From Thermaceae bacterium (GTDB lineage: Bacteria; Deinococcota; Deinococci; Deinococcales; Marinithermaceae), in the NCBI GenBank assembly GCA_027023115.1, contig JALVWZ010000007.1:1-5208 (forward strand): a DNA stretch of 5,208 bases, read 5' to 3'. The first letter of the stretch is position 1, and every line of letters begins with the position of its first letter. The notes beneath the pieces were generated by a model. The model saw only the letters and a program-made list of their open reading frames with translations, was not told where the DNA came from and made no database searches. Shown here in pieces: positions 1-5,208 of the stretch. The position numbers and the translations under genes are program-made.

Positions 1-1198
1 CCTCGAGCTCGGGGAACTCGTAGACCATCTGGGTGGGCAGGTCGGCCTTGAAGAGCGCGGCTGCTTCACGGAGGACGTTCTCGTCGAGCGGCAGCCAGTC
101 TGATAGCCCAATTGCGGCCTCGCCGACGCGTTCCACCTTGTCGGCCATCGTTCCCAGGCCGCGCTGGAAGTTTATGCCAGCGAGCTTCTTGTGGTGCTCG
201 GCCAGCGGGGTCTGCAGGTCTTCGGTCCAGAAGAAGTAAGCGTCGTAGATGCGGCCCTCGAGCACTTGTTCGTAGCCGGCGCGAACCACGTTCAGGTCGG
301 GCGGCTGGTGGCCGGAGATACCGATGAAGCGGTTCGCCAAGCGCTCGCCGGGCTTACGAACCGGGAAGAAGCGTTGGTGTTGGATCATCACCGTGGCAAG
401 AACTTCGTCGGGGAGCTCCAGGTATTTGGGTGAATAACTTCCCATGACCGCAACCGGCCACTCGACGAGATGGGTAACTTCTTCCAGCAAGTCTTCGGGT
501 ATCACCGCCTCTAGGCTCTCGCTGAGGGCCAAGGTGGCGGCCTCGAGGGTGATCCGCTCGCGGCGCTGGGCAACGTCGGCCACCACGTAGGCGTCGTAGA
601 GCGCGTCGCGGTAGGTGTTGGCGTCCACTTCGACCCCGCCCGGGGCCAGGAAGCGGTGGCCGTGGCTGGTGCTGCCGGCGCTGACGTTGAAGACCTCGAC
701 CGGCAGAACTTCGCCGTCCAAAAGCGCCACCAGCCAGCGCACCGGCCGCACGAAGGGGCCGTCGCCCTCGCCCCAGATCATCTTCTTGGGCGCCGGTAGG
801 TCGCGCACCAAGCCCGCCAGCAGCTCCGGCAGCAGGCGCGCCGTGGGCTCGCCTTCGTGCACTACCCGCGCCCAGACGTATCCGTCACGAACCTCCAGTT
901 CGCTAACCTCCACGCCGGCTTTGCGGGCAAAGCCCAGGGCGGCGGGGGTGGGTTGGCCGTCCTTGAAGGCGGCCTGCGCCGGCGGACCACGGCGGTCTTC
1001 CTCCAAGCGGGCGCTCTTTTCGGGCAGGCCGCGCACGATTAGCGCCAGGCGGCGCGGGGTGGCGTAGGTTTCTATTTCTTCGAAAGAGAGCCTGGCGGCC
1101 TCGAGGCGCTCGGCTGCCAGGCGGCGCAGGTCGGCCAGGGCCCGGGGCACGTAGCCGGCCGGTAGTTCTTCGGTTCCGATCTCGAACAAGAGGTTCAC
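1..1198 (-). CDS. glyS: Glycyl-tRNA synthetase beta subunit, partial (3' end beyond window)
   Basis: This is the beta subunit of the bacterial alpha2-beta2 glycyl-tRNA synthetase. The subunit binds tRNA-Gly and, with GlyQ, charges it with glycine in the cytoplasm. My translation from the GTG at 1198 is open through all 399 complete codons to the left edge. It begins [19 protein letters not shown], the usual GlyS N-terminus. Further family signatures are TPRRLALIV (residues 47-55), FVRPVRW (149-155), GHRF (180-183), [10 protein letters not shown] (240-249), HQRFFPV (274-280), NRFIGISG (289-296), [12 protein letters not shown] (347-358) and [16 protein letters not shown] at the end, which lies in the HD-like domain. 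The E. coli protein has about 689 residues, so roughly 290, including the C-terminal anticodon-binding domain, lie outside. The GTG start overlaps the glyQ stop as GTGA and follows a GGAGG site. There are no frameshifts or oddities in the visible part. The identification is secure. Confidence 0.97.
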   Translation of the reverse strand, partial: MNLLFEIGTEELPAGYVPRALADLRRLAAERLEAARLSFEEIETYATPRRLALIVRGLPEKSARLEEDRRGPPAQAAFKDGQPTPAALGFARKAGVEVSELEVRDGYVWARVVHEGEPTARLLPELLAGLVRDLPAPKKMIWGEGDGPFVRPVRWLVALLDGEVLPVEVFNVSAGSTSHGHRFLAPGGVEVDANTYRDALYDAYVVADVAQRRERITLEAATLALSESLEAVIPEDLLEEVTHLVEWPVAVMGSYSPKYLELPDEVLATVMIQHQRFFPVRKPGERLANRFIGISGHQPPDLNVVRAGYEQVLEGRIYDAYFFWTEDLQTPLAEHHKKLAGINFQRGLGTMADKVERVGEAAIGLSDWLPLDENVLREAAALFKADLPTQMVYEFPELE

Positions 1199-2052
1199 GA
1201 GGCCACCTCCGGGTAGTGCTTGGCGAGGTAGGCGCGCGCCGTGGCCTCGGCCAGGCGGCGGACGCGCTGGACGTAGGCCTGCCGCTCGGCGTGGCTGAGG
1301 ACGCCGCGGGCGTCGAGCAGGTTGAAGGCGTGCGAGGCCTTGAGGACGAATTCGTAGGCGGGGTGGATCAGGCCCAGCTCCAGGAGGCGGCGGGCTTCTT
1401 CTTCGTAGTCGTCGAACCAGCGGCGCACCTTCTCGGCGTTGACGTGCTTGAAGTTGTACTCGCAGTGCTCCAGCTCGAACTCGCGGCGGATGTCGCCGAT
1501 GGTCACGCCCGGAGCGTACTCCACGTCGTAGGTATGTTTCTTGTCTTGCAGGTAGAGGGCGATGCGCTCGAGGCCGTAGGTTATCTCGACGCTGACCGGC
1601 TTGACGTCCACGCCGCCCACCTGCTGGAAGTAGGTGAACTGGGTAATCTCCATGCCGTCCAGCCACACTTCCCAGCCCAGCCCCCAGGCTCCCAGGGTGG
1701 GACTTTCCCAGTTGTCTTCGACGAAGCGTACGTCGTGGTCTTCGACGCGAATGCCGATGGCGCGGAGCGAGTCGAGGTAGAGGTCCTGCACGTCGGCCGG
1801 CGAGGGTTTGAGGATTACCTGGTACTGGAAGTAGTACTGGAAGCGGTAAGGGTTCTCGCCGTAGCGGCCGTCCTGGGGGCGGCGGCTGGGGGCCACGTAG
1901 GCAGTCTTCCAAGGTTCCGGGCCCAGGGCCTTGAGGAAGGTGGTGGGGTAGAAGGTGCCGGCGCCCACCTCGGTATCGTAGGGCTCGGTAATGACGCAGC
2001 CGTAGCCGCCCCAGTATTCGTGCAGTTTTAGTATCAAGTCTTGAAAGAGCAT
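1195..2052 (-). CDS. glyQ: Glycyl-tRNA synthetase alpha subunit
   Basis: This is the catalytic class II subunit of alpha2-beta2 glycyl-tRNA synthetase, which activates glycine with ATP and forms the aminoacylation core with GlyS. The longest frame starts at a GTG at 2091 (298 aa). I prefer the ATG at 2052 (285 aa). It has GGAG 5 nt upstream, and the resulting start [14 protein letters not shown] matches where GlyQ proteins normally begin, whereas the extra 13 residues ([13 protein letters not shown]) match nothing familiar. An ATG at 2055 is also possible but is only 2 nt from GGAG. In the 285-aa numbering, the conserved blocks are [20 protein letters not shown] followed by a KPSP segment (about 51-85), [19 protein letters not shown] (109-127) with the motif 2 region, and [13 protein letters not shown] (155-167), the motif 3 region with its ATP-binding Arg. 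Near the C-terminus there is a conserved [13 protein letters not shown]. coli GlyQ is about 303 aa, so the length is normal. It is the first gene of the glyQS operon. Confidence 0.96.
   Translation of the reverse strand: MLFQDLILKLHEYWGGYGCVITEPYDTEVGAGTFYPTTFLKALGPEPWKTAYVAPSRRPQDGRYGENPYRFQYYFQYQVILKPSPADVQDLYLDSLRAIGIRVEDHDVRFVEDNWESPTLGAWGLGWEVWLDGMEITQFTYFQQVGGVDVKPVSVEITYGLERIALYLQDKKHTYDVEYAPGVTIGDIRREFELEHCEYNFKHVNAEKVRRWFDDYEEEARRLLELGLIHPAYEFVLKASHAFNLLDARGVLSHAERQAYVQRVRRLAEATARAYLAKHYPEVAS
1206..1210 (-). promoter_or_regulatory. Ribosome binding site of glyS, inside the glyQ end
   Basis: GGAGG on the minus strand lies 7 nt before the GTG at 1198 and decides that start codon. It sits within the last codons of glyQ. 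Together with the 4-base stop/start overlap this indicates translational coupling of beta to alpha, which would help keep the two subunits in stoichiometric balance. Confidence 0.8.
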
Positions 2053-2057
2053 CATGA

Positions 2058-2061
2058 CTCC
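2058..2061 (-). promoter_or_regulatory. Ribosome binding site favouring the glyQ ATG at 2052
   Basis: GGAG on the minus strand is followed by TC, ATG, ATG. The second ATG (2052) is at the better 5-nt spacing. The upstream GTG at 2091 has only a GGGG within a GC hairpin before it. This is the main reason for choosing the shorter GlyQ. Confidence 0.6.
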
Positions 2062-2086
2062 GTTCATGAGATGTTGTAACGTACGG

Positions 2087-2115
2087 TTCACGCGCCCCGA
2101 AAGCGCGCGGATAAT
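2087..2115 (+). promoter_or_regulatory. Candidate promoter of clpC-radA, overlapping the glyQ -10
   Basis: On the plus strand TTCACG (2087-2092, 4 of 6 to TTGACA) and GATAAT (2110-2115, 5 of 6 to TATAAT) are separated by exactly 17 bp. The start would be near 2122, giving a leader of about 105 nt before the TTG start of clpC. A second, weaker option closer to the gene is GATACT (2171-2176) with a poor -35 around 2148-2153. Sequence alone cannot say which is used, or whether a heat-shock sigma factor is involved. Confidence 0.35.
2091..2107 (-). other. Small GC hairpin in the glyQ leader
   Basis: CGCGC (2091-2095) and GCGCG (2103-2107) are perfect inverted arms around a 7-nt loop. If the glyQ transcript starts about 6-7 nt after the predicted -10, it would begin almost exactly with this stem. 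That would make it a 5'-terminal hairpin that could slow mRNA decay. It is not followed by a T-run, so a terminator is unlikely. With only 5 bp, chance is possible in GC-rich DNA. Confidence 0.3.
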
Positions 2116-2121
2116 ATATCA
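2113..2121 (-). promoter_or_regulatory. Candidate extended -10 promoter of glyQS
   Basis: The minus strand reads TGATATATT, an extended -10 element (TGn followed by TATATT, 5 of 6 to TATAAT). I find no good -35 hexamer at 16-18 nt, which fits extended -10 promoters. A start point near 2106-2107 would give a leader of about 54 nt to the ATG at 2052. That is too short for a glycine T-box riboswitch, and none is seen. Confidence 0.45.
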
Positions 2122-2125
2122 TATA
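2115..2125. repeat. TATAT-C-ATATA inverted repeat in the AT-rich island
   Basis: A perfect 5-bp inverted repeat with a single central base lies in the only markedly AT-rich stretch of the window (2110-2127). It coincides with the predicted glyQ -10, so it may simply reflect promoter composition, or it could be where a repressor binds. No known operator is matched. Confidence 0.3.
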
Positions 2126-2180
2126 GGTAGGCTTCACCATCGTTCCCGTTACGTCAGAGAGGGTAGAAACGATACTAGAA

Positions 2181-2190
2181 GCCTATAGGC
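2181..2190. repeat. Perfect 10-bp palindrome GCCTATAGGC upstream of clpC
   Basis: GCCTATAGGC equals its own reverse complement and lies 37 bp before the clpC start codon. Three TAGAA words surround it (2164-2168, 2176-2180, 2210-2214). The palindrome would lie in the leader of the proposed upstream promoter, or just downstream of the GATACT alternative, a usual place for a repressor site. It does not match CIRCE (TTAGCACTC with its inverted partner) or the CtsR heptad repeat (GGTCAAA). Function is unknown. Confidence 0.3.
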
Positions 2191-2214
2191 AAAAGGATTC
2201 AAGGCACGCTAGAA

Positions 2215-2219
2215 AGGAG
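2215..2219 (+). promoter_or_regulatory. Strong ribosome binding site that fixes the TTG start of clpC
   Basis: AGGAG within AGAAAGGAGT lies 8 nt before the TTG at 2228. This extended match to the 16S rRNA tail, plus the family-typical protein start, supports the rare TTG start codon. The next in-frame ATG is 25 codons in and would destroy the first Clp N repeat. Confidence 0.8.
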
Positions 2220-2227
2220 TACCCGCC

Positions 2228-4432
2228 TTGAACAGATACGACGACCGTGCACGCCTGGTTTTCCATTACGCCCGCGAGGAGGGCAGCCGCCTCGGCCACT
2301 CGATGATCGGGCCGGAGCACCTGCTCCTCGGCCTGATGCGCGAGGGTGGCACCGCGGCCCGGGTTCTCGCCGAATACGGCGCCAACCTGGAGGCCATGCG
2401 GCGCATGGTCGAGGAACTAGTTGGCCGCGGCGAGGGAACCCGCTCGGGCGAGCCGCCGGCCATTACCCCGCGCGCCCGCCGGGTCATGGAGCTGGCCGGC
2501 GCCGAGGCGCGCAACATGAGCTCGCCCACCATCGGCACCGAGCACATCCTCTTGGGCATCATCCGCGAGGGCGACGGGGTCGCCTATCGCATTCTCAGCC
2601 ACTTCGCCAAGGACGTAGATACGATTCGCTGGCGGATAATTGCCGGCGGTGAGGAACAAACCGCCGCCAAGCCGGTAAACACGCCGTTTCTGGACGAGTA
2701 CGCCCGCGACCTGACCAAAGACGCCCGCGAGGGCAAGCTGGACCCGGTCATCGGCCGCGTGGACGAGATCAACCGCGTGATCCAGATTCTCGCCCGGCGC
2801 ACCAAGAACAACCCGGTGCTGGTGGGCGACCCCGGCGTGGGCAAGACGGCCATCGTGGAGGGCCTGGCTCAGGCGATCACCGAAGGCCGGGTGCCGCCGG
2901 TATTGCAGGGAGCGCGGGTGGTGGCGCTCGACCTGGCCGGCGTGGTGGCCGGCACCAAGTACCGCGGCGAGTTCGAAGAGCGCCTGCGGCAGATAATAGA
3001 AGAGCTCAAGAGCGGTAAGGTAATCGCGTTTCTCGACGAGCTGCACACGCTCATCGGCGCGGGCGGGGCCGAGGGGACGCTCGACGCCGCCAACATCCTC
3101 AAGCCGGCGCTCTCGCGTGGCGAGATTCAGCTAATCGGCGCGACCACAACCGGTGAGTACCACCGCTACGTCGAAAAGGACGCCGCTTTGGAAAGGCGCT
3201 TCCAGCCGGTGATAGTGCTCGAGCCCAGCCCCGAGGAAACCCTGGAAATCCTCAAGGGACTGCGCCCGCGCTACGAGGCGCACCACGGCGTGGCCATCCC
3301 CGACGACATCCTCAAGACCTCCGTTCGCATCGGCGAGCGCGGCATGCCCGGGCGCAACTTCCCCGACAAGGCCATCGACCTGATCGACGAGGCCGCCAGC
3401 CGGGTGCGCCTCAACGCCTCGCTGGGCCTGCCGGTGCTGACCGACGAGGACGAAACCCCGGTGGTCGGTCGCGAGGACCTGGAAGCGGTGCTCGATTCCT
3501 GGGGCGGCGTGTACGTGGACGAGTCGGAAGAGAAGAACCTGCTCGAGCTCGAAGACCGCCTGCGTGAGCAGGTGGTGGGCCAGGACGAAGCGGTACACGC
3601 CCTGGCGGCGGCGCTCAGGCGGGCCAAGGTGGGTCTCGGCGGCCGCACCCGGGTGACCGCCAGCTTCCTCTTCGTCGGCCCCAGCGGCGTTGGCAAGACG
3701 CAGCTGGCCAAGGCGCTGGCGCAGACCCTATTCGGCAGCGAGCGGGCGTTGATCCGCTTCGACATGTCGGAGTTTCAGGAGCCGCACTCGATCTCCAAGC
3801 TGATCGGCGCCCCGCCGGGTTACGTTGGCCACGAGCAGGGCGGCCGCCTTACCGAGGCGGTTCGTAAGCAGCCGTTTAGCGTGGTGCTACTCGACGAGAT
3901 CGAAAAGGCCCACCCCGACGTCTACGGCGCGTTCTTGCAGGTGCTAGACGACGGCCGTCTCACCGACGGTCTGGGGCGCACGGTGGACTTCCGCCGGGTG
4001 ATCTTGATAATGACCTCCAACACCGGCTTCAACGTGGGGCCGGCCATCGGTTTTACCGACAGCGAGGTAGACAGCGAGTCGCCCCTCAAGGCGCTCTTCG
4101 CCCCCGAGTTCCTCGACCGCCTGGACGAGGTGATCCGCTTCAACACCCTCGGCGAGGAGGAGCTGGTGCAGATCGCCGGCTTCATGTTGCGTGAGATAGC
4201 CGACGAGCTGGCCAGCCGCGAAGTGGAGGTCAGCTTTGACGAGAGCGTCGCCCGCTGGATAGTGGCGCAGGCGCCCAAGCTGGGCTCGGCCCGTATCTTG
4301 CGCGGCATCATCCGCAATCGTGTCGAAGACCCGCTTTCACTGAAGTTGTTGGAGCGTCCCGGGGGCGGTTTGCGGGTTAGTCTGCGCGGCGACGAGCTCT
4401 ACTTCGAGTCGGAAGAGGTGAGCCTCGTATAG
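2228..4432 (+). CDS. clpC: ClpC-type AAA+ unfoldase lacking the M-domain
   Basis: This is an HSP100 ATPase that unfolds proteins and threads them into the ClpP protease. It has 734 residues. Two Clp N repeats occupy about 1-143 ([13 protein letters not shown] 28-40; [13 protein letters not shown] 103-115). Ring D1 has Walker A GDPGVGKT (200-207), pore loop KYRG (244-247), Walker B FLDE (268-271) and arginine fingers R323/R324. Ring D2 has Walker A GPSGVGKT (484-491), pore loop GYVG (531-534), Walker B LLDE (554-557), sensor-1 N598, arginine finger R631 and sensor-2 R689. The tripeptide IGF (607-609) in D2 is the ClpP-docking loop, so this is a protease partner and not a ClpB disaggregase. Between VRLN (392-395) and [11 protein letters not shown] (415-425) only about 20 residues occur. 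The coiled-coil M-domain of Firmicutes ClpC (about 810 aa), where MecA-type adaptors act, is missing. The layout is ClpA-like, but the N-domain and core sequence are closer to ClpC. It starts with TTG behind a strong ribosome binding site and is probably cotranscribed with radA. Confidence 0.95.
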   Translation: MNRYDDRARLVFHYAREEGSRLGHSMIGPEHLLLGLMREGGTAARVLAEYGANLEAMRRMVEELVGRGEGTRSGEPPAITPRARRVMELAGAEARNMSSPTIGTEHILLGIIREGDGVAYRILSHFAKDVDTIRWRIIAGGEEQTAAKPVNTPFLDEYARDLTKDAREGKLDPVIGRVDEINRVIQILARRTKNNPVLVGDPGVGKTAIVEGLAQAITEGRVPPVLQGARVVALDLAGVVAGTKYRGEFEERLRQIIEELKSGKVIAFLDELHTLIGAGGAEGTLDAANILKPALSRGEIQLIGATTTGEYHRYVEKDAALERRFQPVIVLEPSPEETLEILKGLRPRYEAHHGVAIPDDILKTSVRIGERGMPGRNFPDKAIDLIDEAASRVRLNASLGLPVLTDEDETPVVGREDLEAVLDSWGGVYVDESEEKNLLELEDRLREQVVGQDEAVHALAAALRRAKVGLGGRTRVTASFLFVGPSGVGKTQLAKALAQTLFGSERALIRFDMSEFQEPHSISKLIGAPPGYVGHEQGGRLTEAVRKQPFSVVLLDEIEKAHPDVYGAFLQVLDDGRLTDGLGRTVDFRRVILIMTSNTGFNVGPAIGFTDSEVDSESPLKALFAPEFLDRLDEVIRFNTLGEEELVQIAGFMLREIADELASREVEVSFDESVARWIVAQAPKLGSARILRGIIRNRVEDPLSLKLLERPGGGLRVSLRGDELYFESEEVSLV

Positions 4433-4434
4433 CC

Positions 4435-4476
4435 ATGAATCGCGCGTGGCGCGTTGCCGGGGAGGGTGAAGCCTAA
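4435..4476 (+). CDS. Possible 13-residue leader ORF between clpC and radA
   Basis: An ATG at 4435 opens a frame MNRAWRVAGEGEA that ends in TAA sharing one base with the radA ATG (TAATG), the arrangement used for stop-restart coupling. A GAGGTG lies 14 nt upstream, which is rather far for initiation. A 13-codon frame is easily produced by chance in GC-rich DNA, and radA has its own GGAGG site, so this is only a candidate. Confidence 0.2.
   Translation: MNRAWRVAGEGEA
4441..4453 (+). other. Short GC hairpin in the clpC-radA spacer
   Basis: CGCGC (4441-4445) and GCGCG (4449-4453) pair around a GTG loop, 8 nt after the clpC stop. No U-run follows, so it is unlikely to terminate transcription. 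It could protect the 3' end of clpC mRNA or be fortuitous. Confidence 0.25.
4461..4465 (+). promoter_or_regulatory. Ribosome binding site of radA
   Basis: GGAGG (within GGAGGGTGA) lies 10 nt before the ATG at 4476, slightly long but acceptable spacing. It sits in the 43-bp gap after clpC. No promoter-like sequence is seen in that gap, which supports one clpC-radA transcript. Confidence 0.65.
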
Positions 4477-5208
4477 TGGCCAAGGCGCGCGCCGCGTACC
4501 GTTGCGTGGAGTGTGGCTACAAGGCGCCCAAACCGCTGGGACGCTGTCCCAGTTGCGGCGCATGGGGGAGCTTCATCGCCGAAAAGGAAGAGAGCGCGCC
4601 CGCTACCAAAGCGGCCCCTGCCGGGCGCATCCGCCTGGCAGAGGTCGAGGCGCGGCGCGACCCGCGCTTTGGCAGCGGCCTGGCCGAGGTGGACCGGGTG
4701 CTAGGCGGCGGGTTCGTGCCCGGGTCGGCGTTGCTGATTGGCGGTGAGCCGGGGGTGGGCAAGAGCACCCTGCTCCTACAGATTGCAAACGCCGTGCTGC
4801 GCGCCGGTAAGAGCGTGGTCTACGTCGCCGGCGAGGAGTCGCCCCGGCAGGTCAAGCTGCGGGCGCAGCGGCTGGGGGTGGAGGGCGGCCTGGAGCTGAT
4901 TCGCGAGACCCGGCTGGAGTCCGTGCTGGCGGGCCTCGAGCAGGCGACGCCGGAGCTGGTGGTTGTGGACTCAATACAAACCATCGAGTCTGAGGGCGTT
5001 CCCGGCTCGCTGGTGGCGGTGCGCAACGCCACCCAGGCGCTGGTGCGCTGGGCCAAAGCGGCCGGCTCCACGCTGGTGCTGGTGGGCCACGTTACCAAGG
5101 AGGGCACCGTGGCCGGGCCCAAGGTCATCGAGCACGTTGTGGACGCCACCCTCTACTTGGAAACGGCCGGCGTGTATCGCGTACTGCGTTCGGCCAAGAA
5201 CGCCTCGG
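4476..5208 (+). CDS. radA: DNA repair protein RadA/Sms, partial (3' end beyond window)
   Basis: This is a RecA-like ATPase that drives branch migration of recombination intermediates and helps process stalled forks and crossovers. The ATG at 4476 gives 244 visible codons, starting MAKARAAYRCVECGYKAP. An N-terminal zinc finger has C10, C13, C24 and C27 in the usual C-x2-C-x10-C-x2-C spacing. The ATPase core has Walker A GEPGVGKST (90-98), GEES (119-122), Walker B LVVVDSIQT (161-169) and GHVTKEGTVAGPKVIEHVVD (204-223). The family is about 450 residues long, so the rest of the core and the C-terminal Lon-like domain lie outside. Two oddities are visible. The loop after DSIQT is short (SEGVPGS, against roughly SPELTSAPGS in homologues as I recall them). 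Also, the last residues read RSAKNAS where nearly all RadA proteins have R-S-x-KNRFG. Both could be lineage traits. The gene follows clpC at 43 bp with its own GGAGG. Confidence 0.95.
   Translation, partial: MAKARAAYRCVECGYKAPKPLGRCPSCGAWGSFIAEKEESAPATKAAPAGRIRLAEVEARRDPRFGSGLAEVDRVLGGGFVPGSALLIGGEPGVGKSTLLLQIANAVLRAGKSVVYVAGEESPRQVKLRAQRLGVEGGLELIRETRLESVLAGLEQATPELVVVDSIQTIESEGVPGSLVAVRNATQALVRWAKAAGSTLVLVGHVTKEGTVAGPKVIEHVVDATLYLETAGVYRVLRSAKNAS

Noticed and set aside
615..1067. Plus-strand frame of 150 codons opposite glyS.
   Set aside because: The Ser/Arg/Pro-rich product has no domain, and the minus strand encodes continuous GlyS through this stretch.
1216..2031. Long open frame (271 codons) on the plus strand opposite glyQ.
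   Set aside because: It is a shadow of GC-rich codon use in glyQ. The translation is low-complexity (Val, Ala, Glu, Leu rich) with no recognisable domain, and glyQ on the other strand is unmistakable.
2092..2227. Search of the divergent region for a T-box, CIRCE, CtsR site, tRNA or small RNA.
   Set aside because: No T-box core, TTAGCACTC repeat, GGTCAAA heptads, cloverleaf or stem followed by a T-run was found. Only promoter-like elements and short repeats remain.
2343..2356. AGGGTGGCACCGCG, an exact match to the T-box riboswitch core (AGGGTGGNACCGCG), close to a glycyl-tRNA synthetase operon.
   Set aside because: It is on the plus strand, reads away from glyQS and lies inside clpC codons for the conserved REGGTAA of the first Clp N repeat. 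No specifier stem, antiterminator partner or terminator is present. The match is a coincidence of coding sequence.
2417..3765. Several minus-strand open frames of 89-209 codons opposite clpC.
   Set aside because: Their sequences are biased (Arg/Ser or Ala/His/Val rich), they overlap each other in different frames and they have no family features. All are antisense to a complete, motif-rich clpC.
2228..4432. ClpB disaggregase or ClpA as alternative names for the two-ring ATPase.
   Set aside because: The IGF ClpP-docking loop and lack of the long M-domain exclude ClpB. ClpA shares the layout, but the N-domain repeats, the D1 sequence and the radA neighbour fit ClpC better.
4441..4453. Hairpin after clpC considered as an intrinsic terminator.
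   Set aside because: The stem is only 5 bp and is followed by TTGCCGG rather than a T-run, with radA starting 23 nt later and no new promoter visible.

Overview
This is a GC-rich bacterial chromosome segment (about two-thirds G+C by eye, with G/C favoured at third codon positions). It carries four housekeeping genes in two divergent units and shows no mobile element, CRISPR array, RNA gene or prophage sequence. The N-terminal half of the Clp ATPase (starting [19 protein letters not shown]) and its compact two-ring layout most resemble, from memory, homologues of the Deinococcus-Thermus phylum. That placement is an inference; other GC-rich, thermophile-like lineages are possible.

Left half, minus strand: glyQ (positions 2052 or 2091 down to 1195) and glyS (1198 down past the left edge) encode the alpha and beta subunits of tetrameric glycyl-tRNA synthetase. 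The genes overlap by 4 bases (GTGA), so they form a translationally coupled operon. glyS is cut by the window edge after 399 codons.

Centre, about 2053-2227: a divergent regulatory region. It contains an AT-rich island (2110-2127) that stands out from the GC-rich surroundings. The island holds an extended -10 element for glyQ and, overlapping it on the other strand, a plausible -10 for clpC. Further right are a perfect 10-bp palindrome, repeated TAGAA words and a strong clpC ribosome binding site. I see no T-box leader, CIRCE element or CtsR-type operator.

Right half, plus strand: clpC (2228-4432) encodes a two-ring AAA+ unfoldase with a ClpP-docking IGF loop but no middle (M) domain. After 43 bp comes radA (4476 past the right edge), a Sms/RadA branch-migration helicase with a zinc finger and Walker motifs. 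At the very end of the window, the position of its normally invariant KNRFG motif reads KNAS. clpC-radA is a pair also known from the Firmicutes ctsR-mcsA-mcsB-clpC-radA cluster, but the regulator and kinase genes are absent upstream here.

The window joins protein synthesis (Gly-tRNA charging) back to back with protein quality control and recombination repair. No previously undescribed multi-gene system is visible. The items most worth checking are the altered RadA motif, the M-domain-less ClpC, the glyQS type in this apparent lineage and the overlapping divergent promoters.
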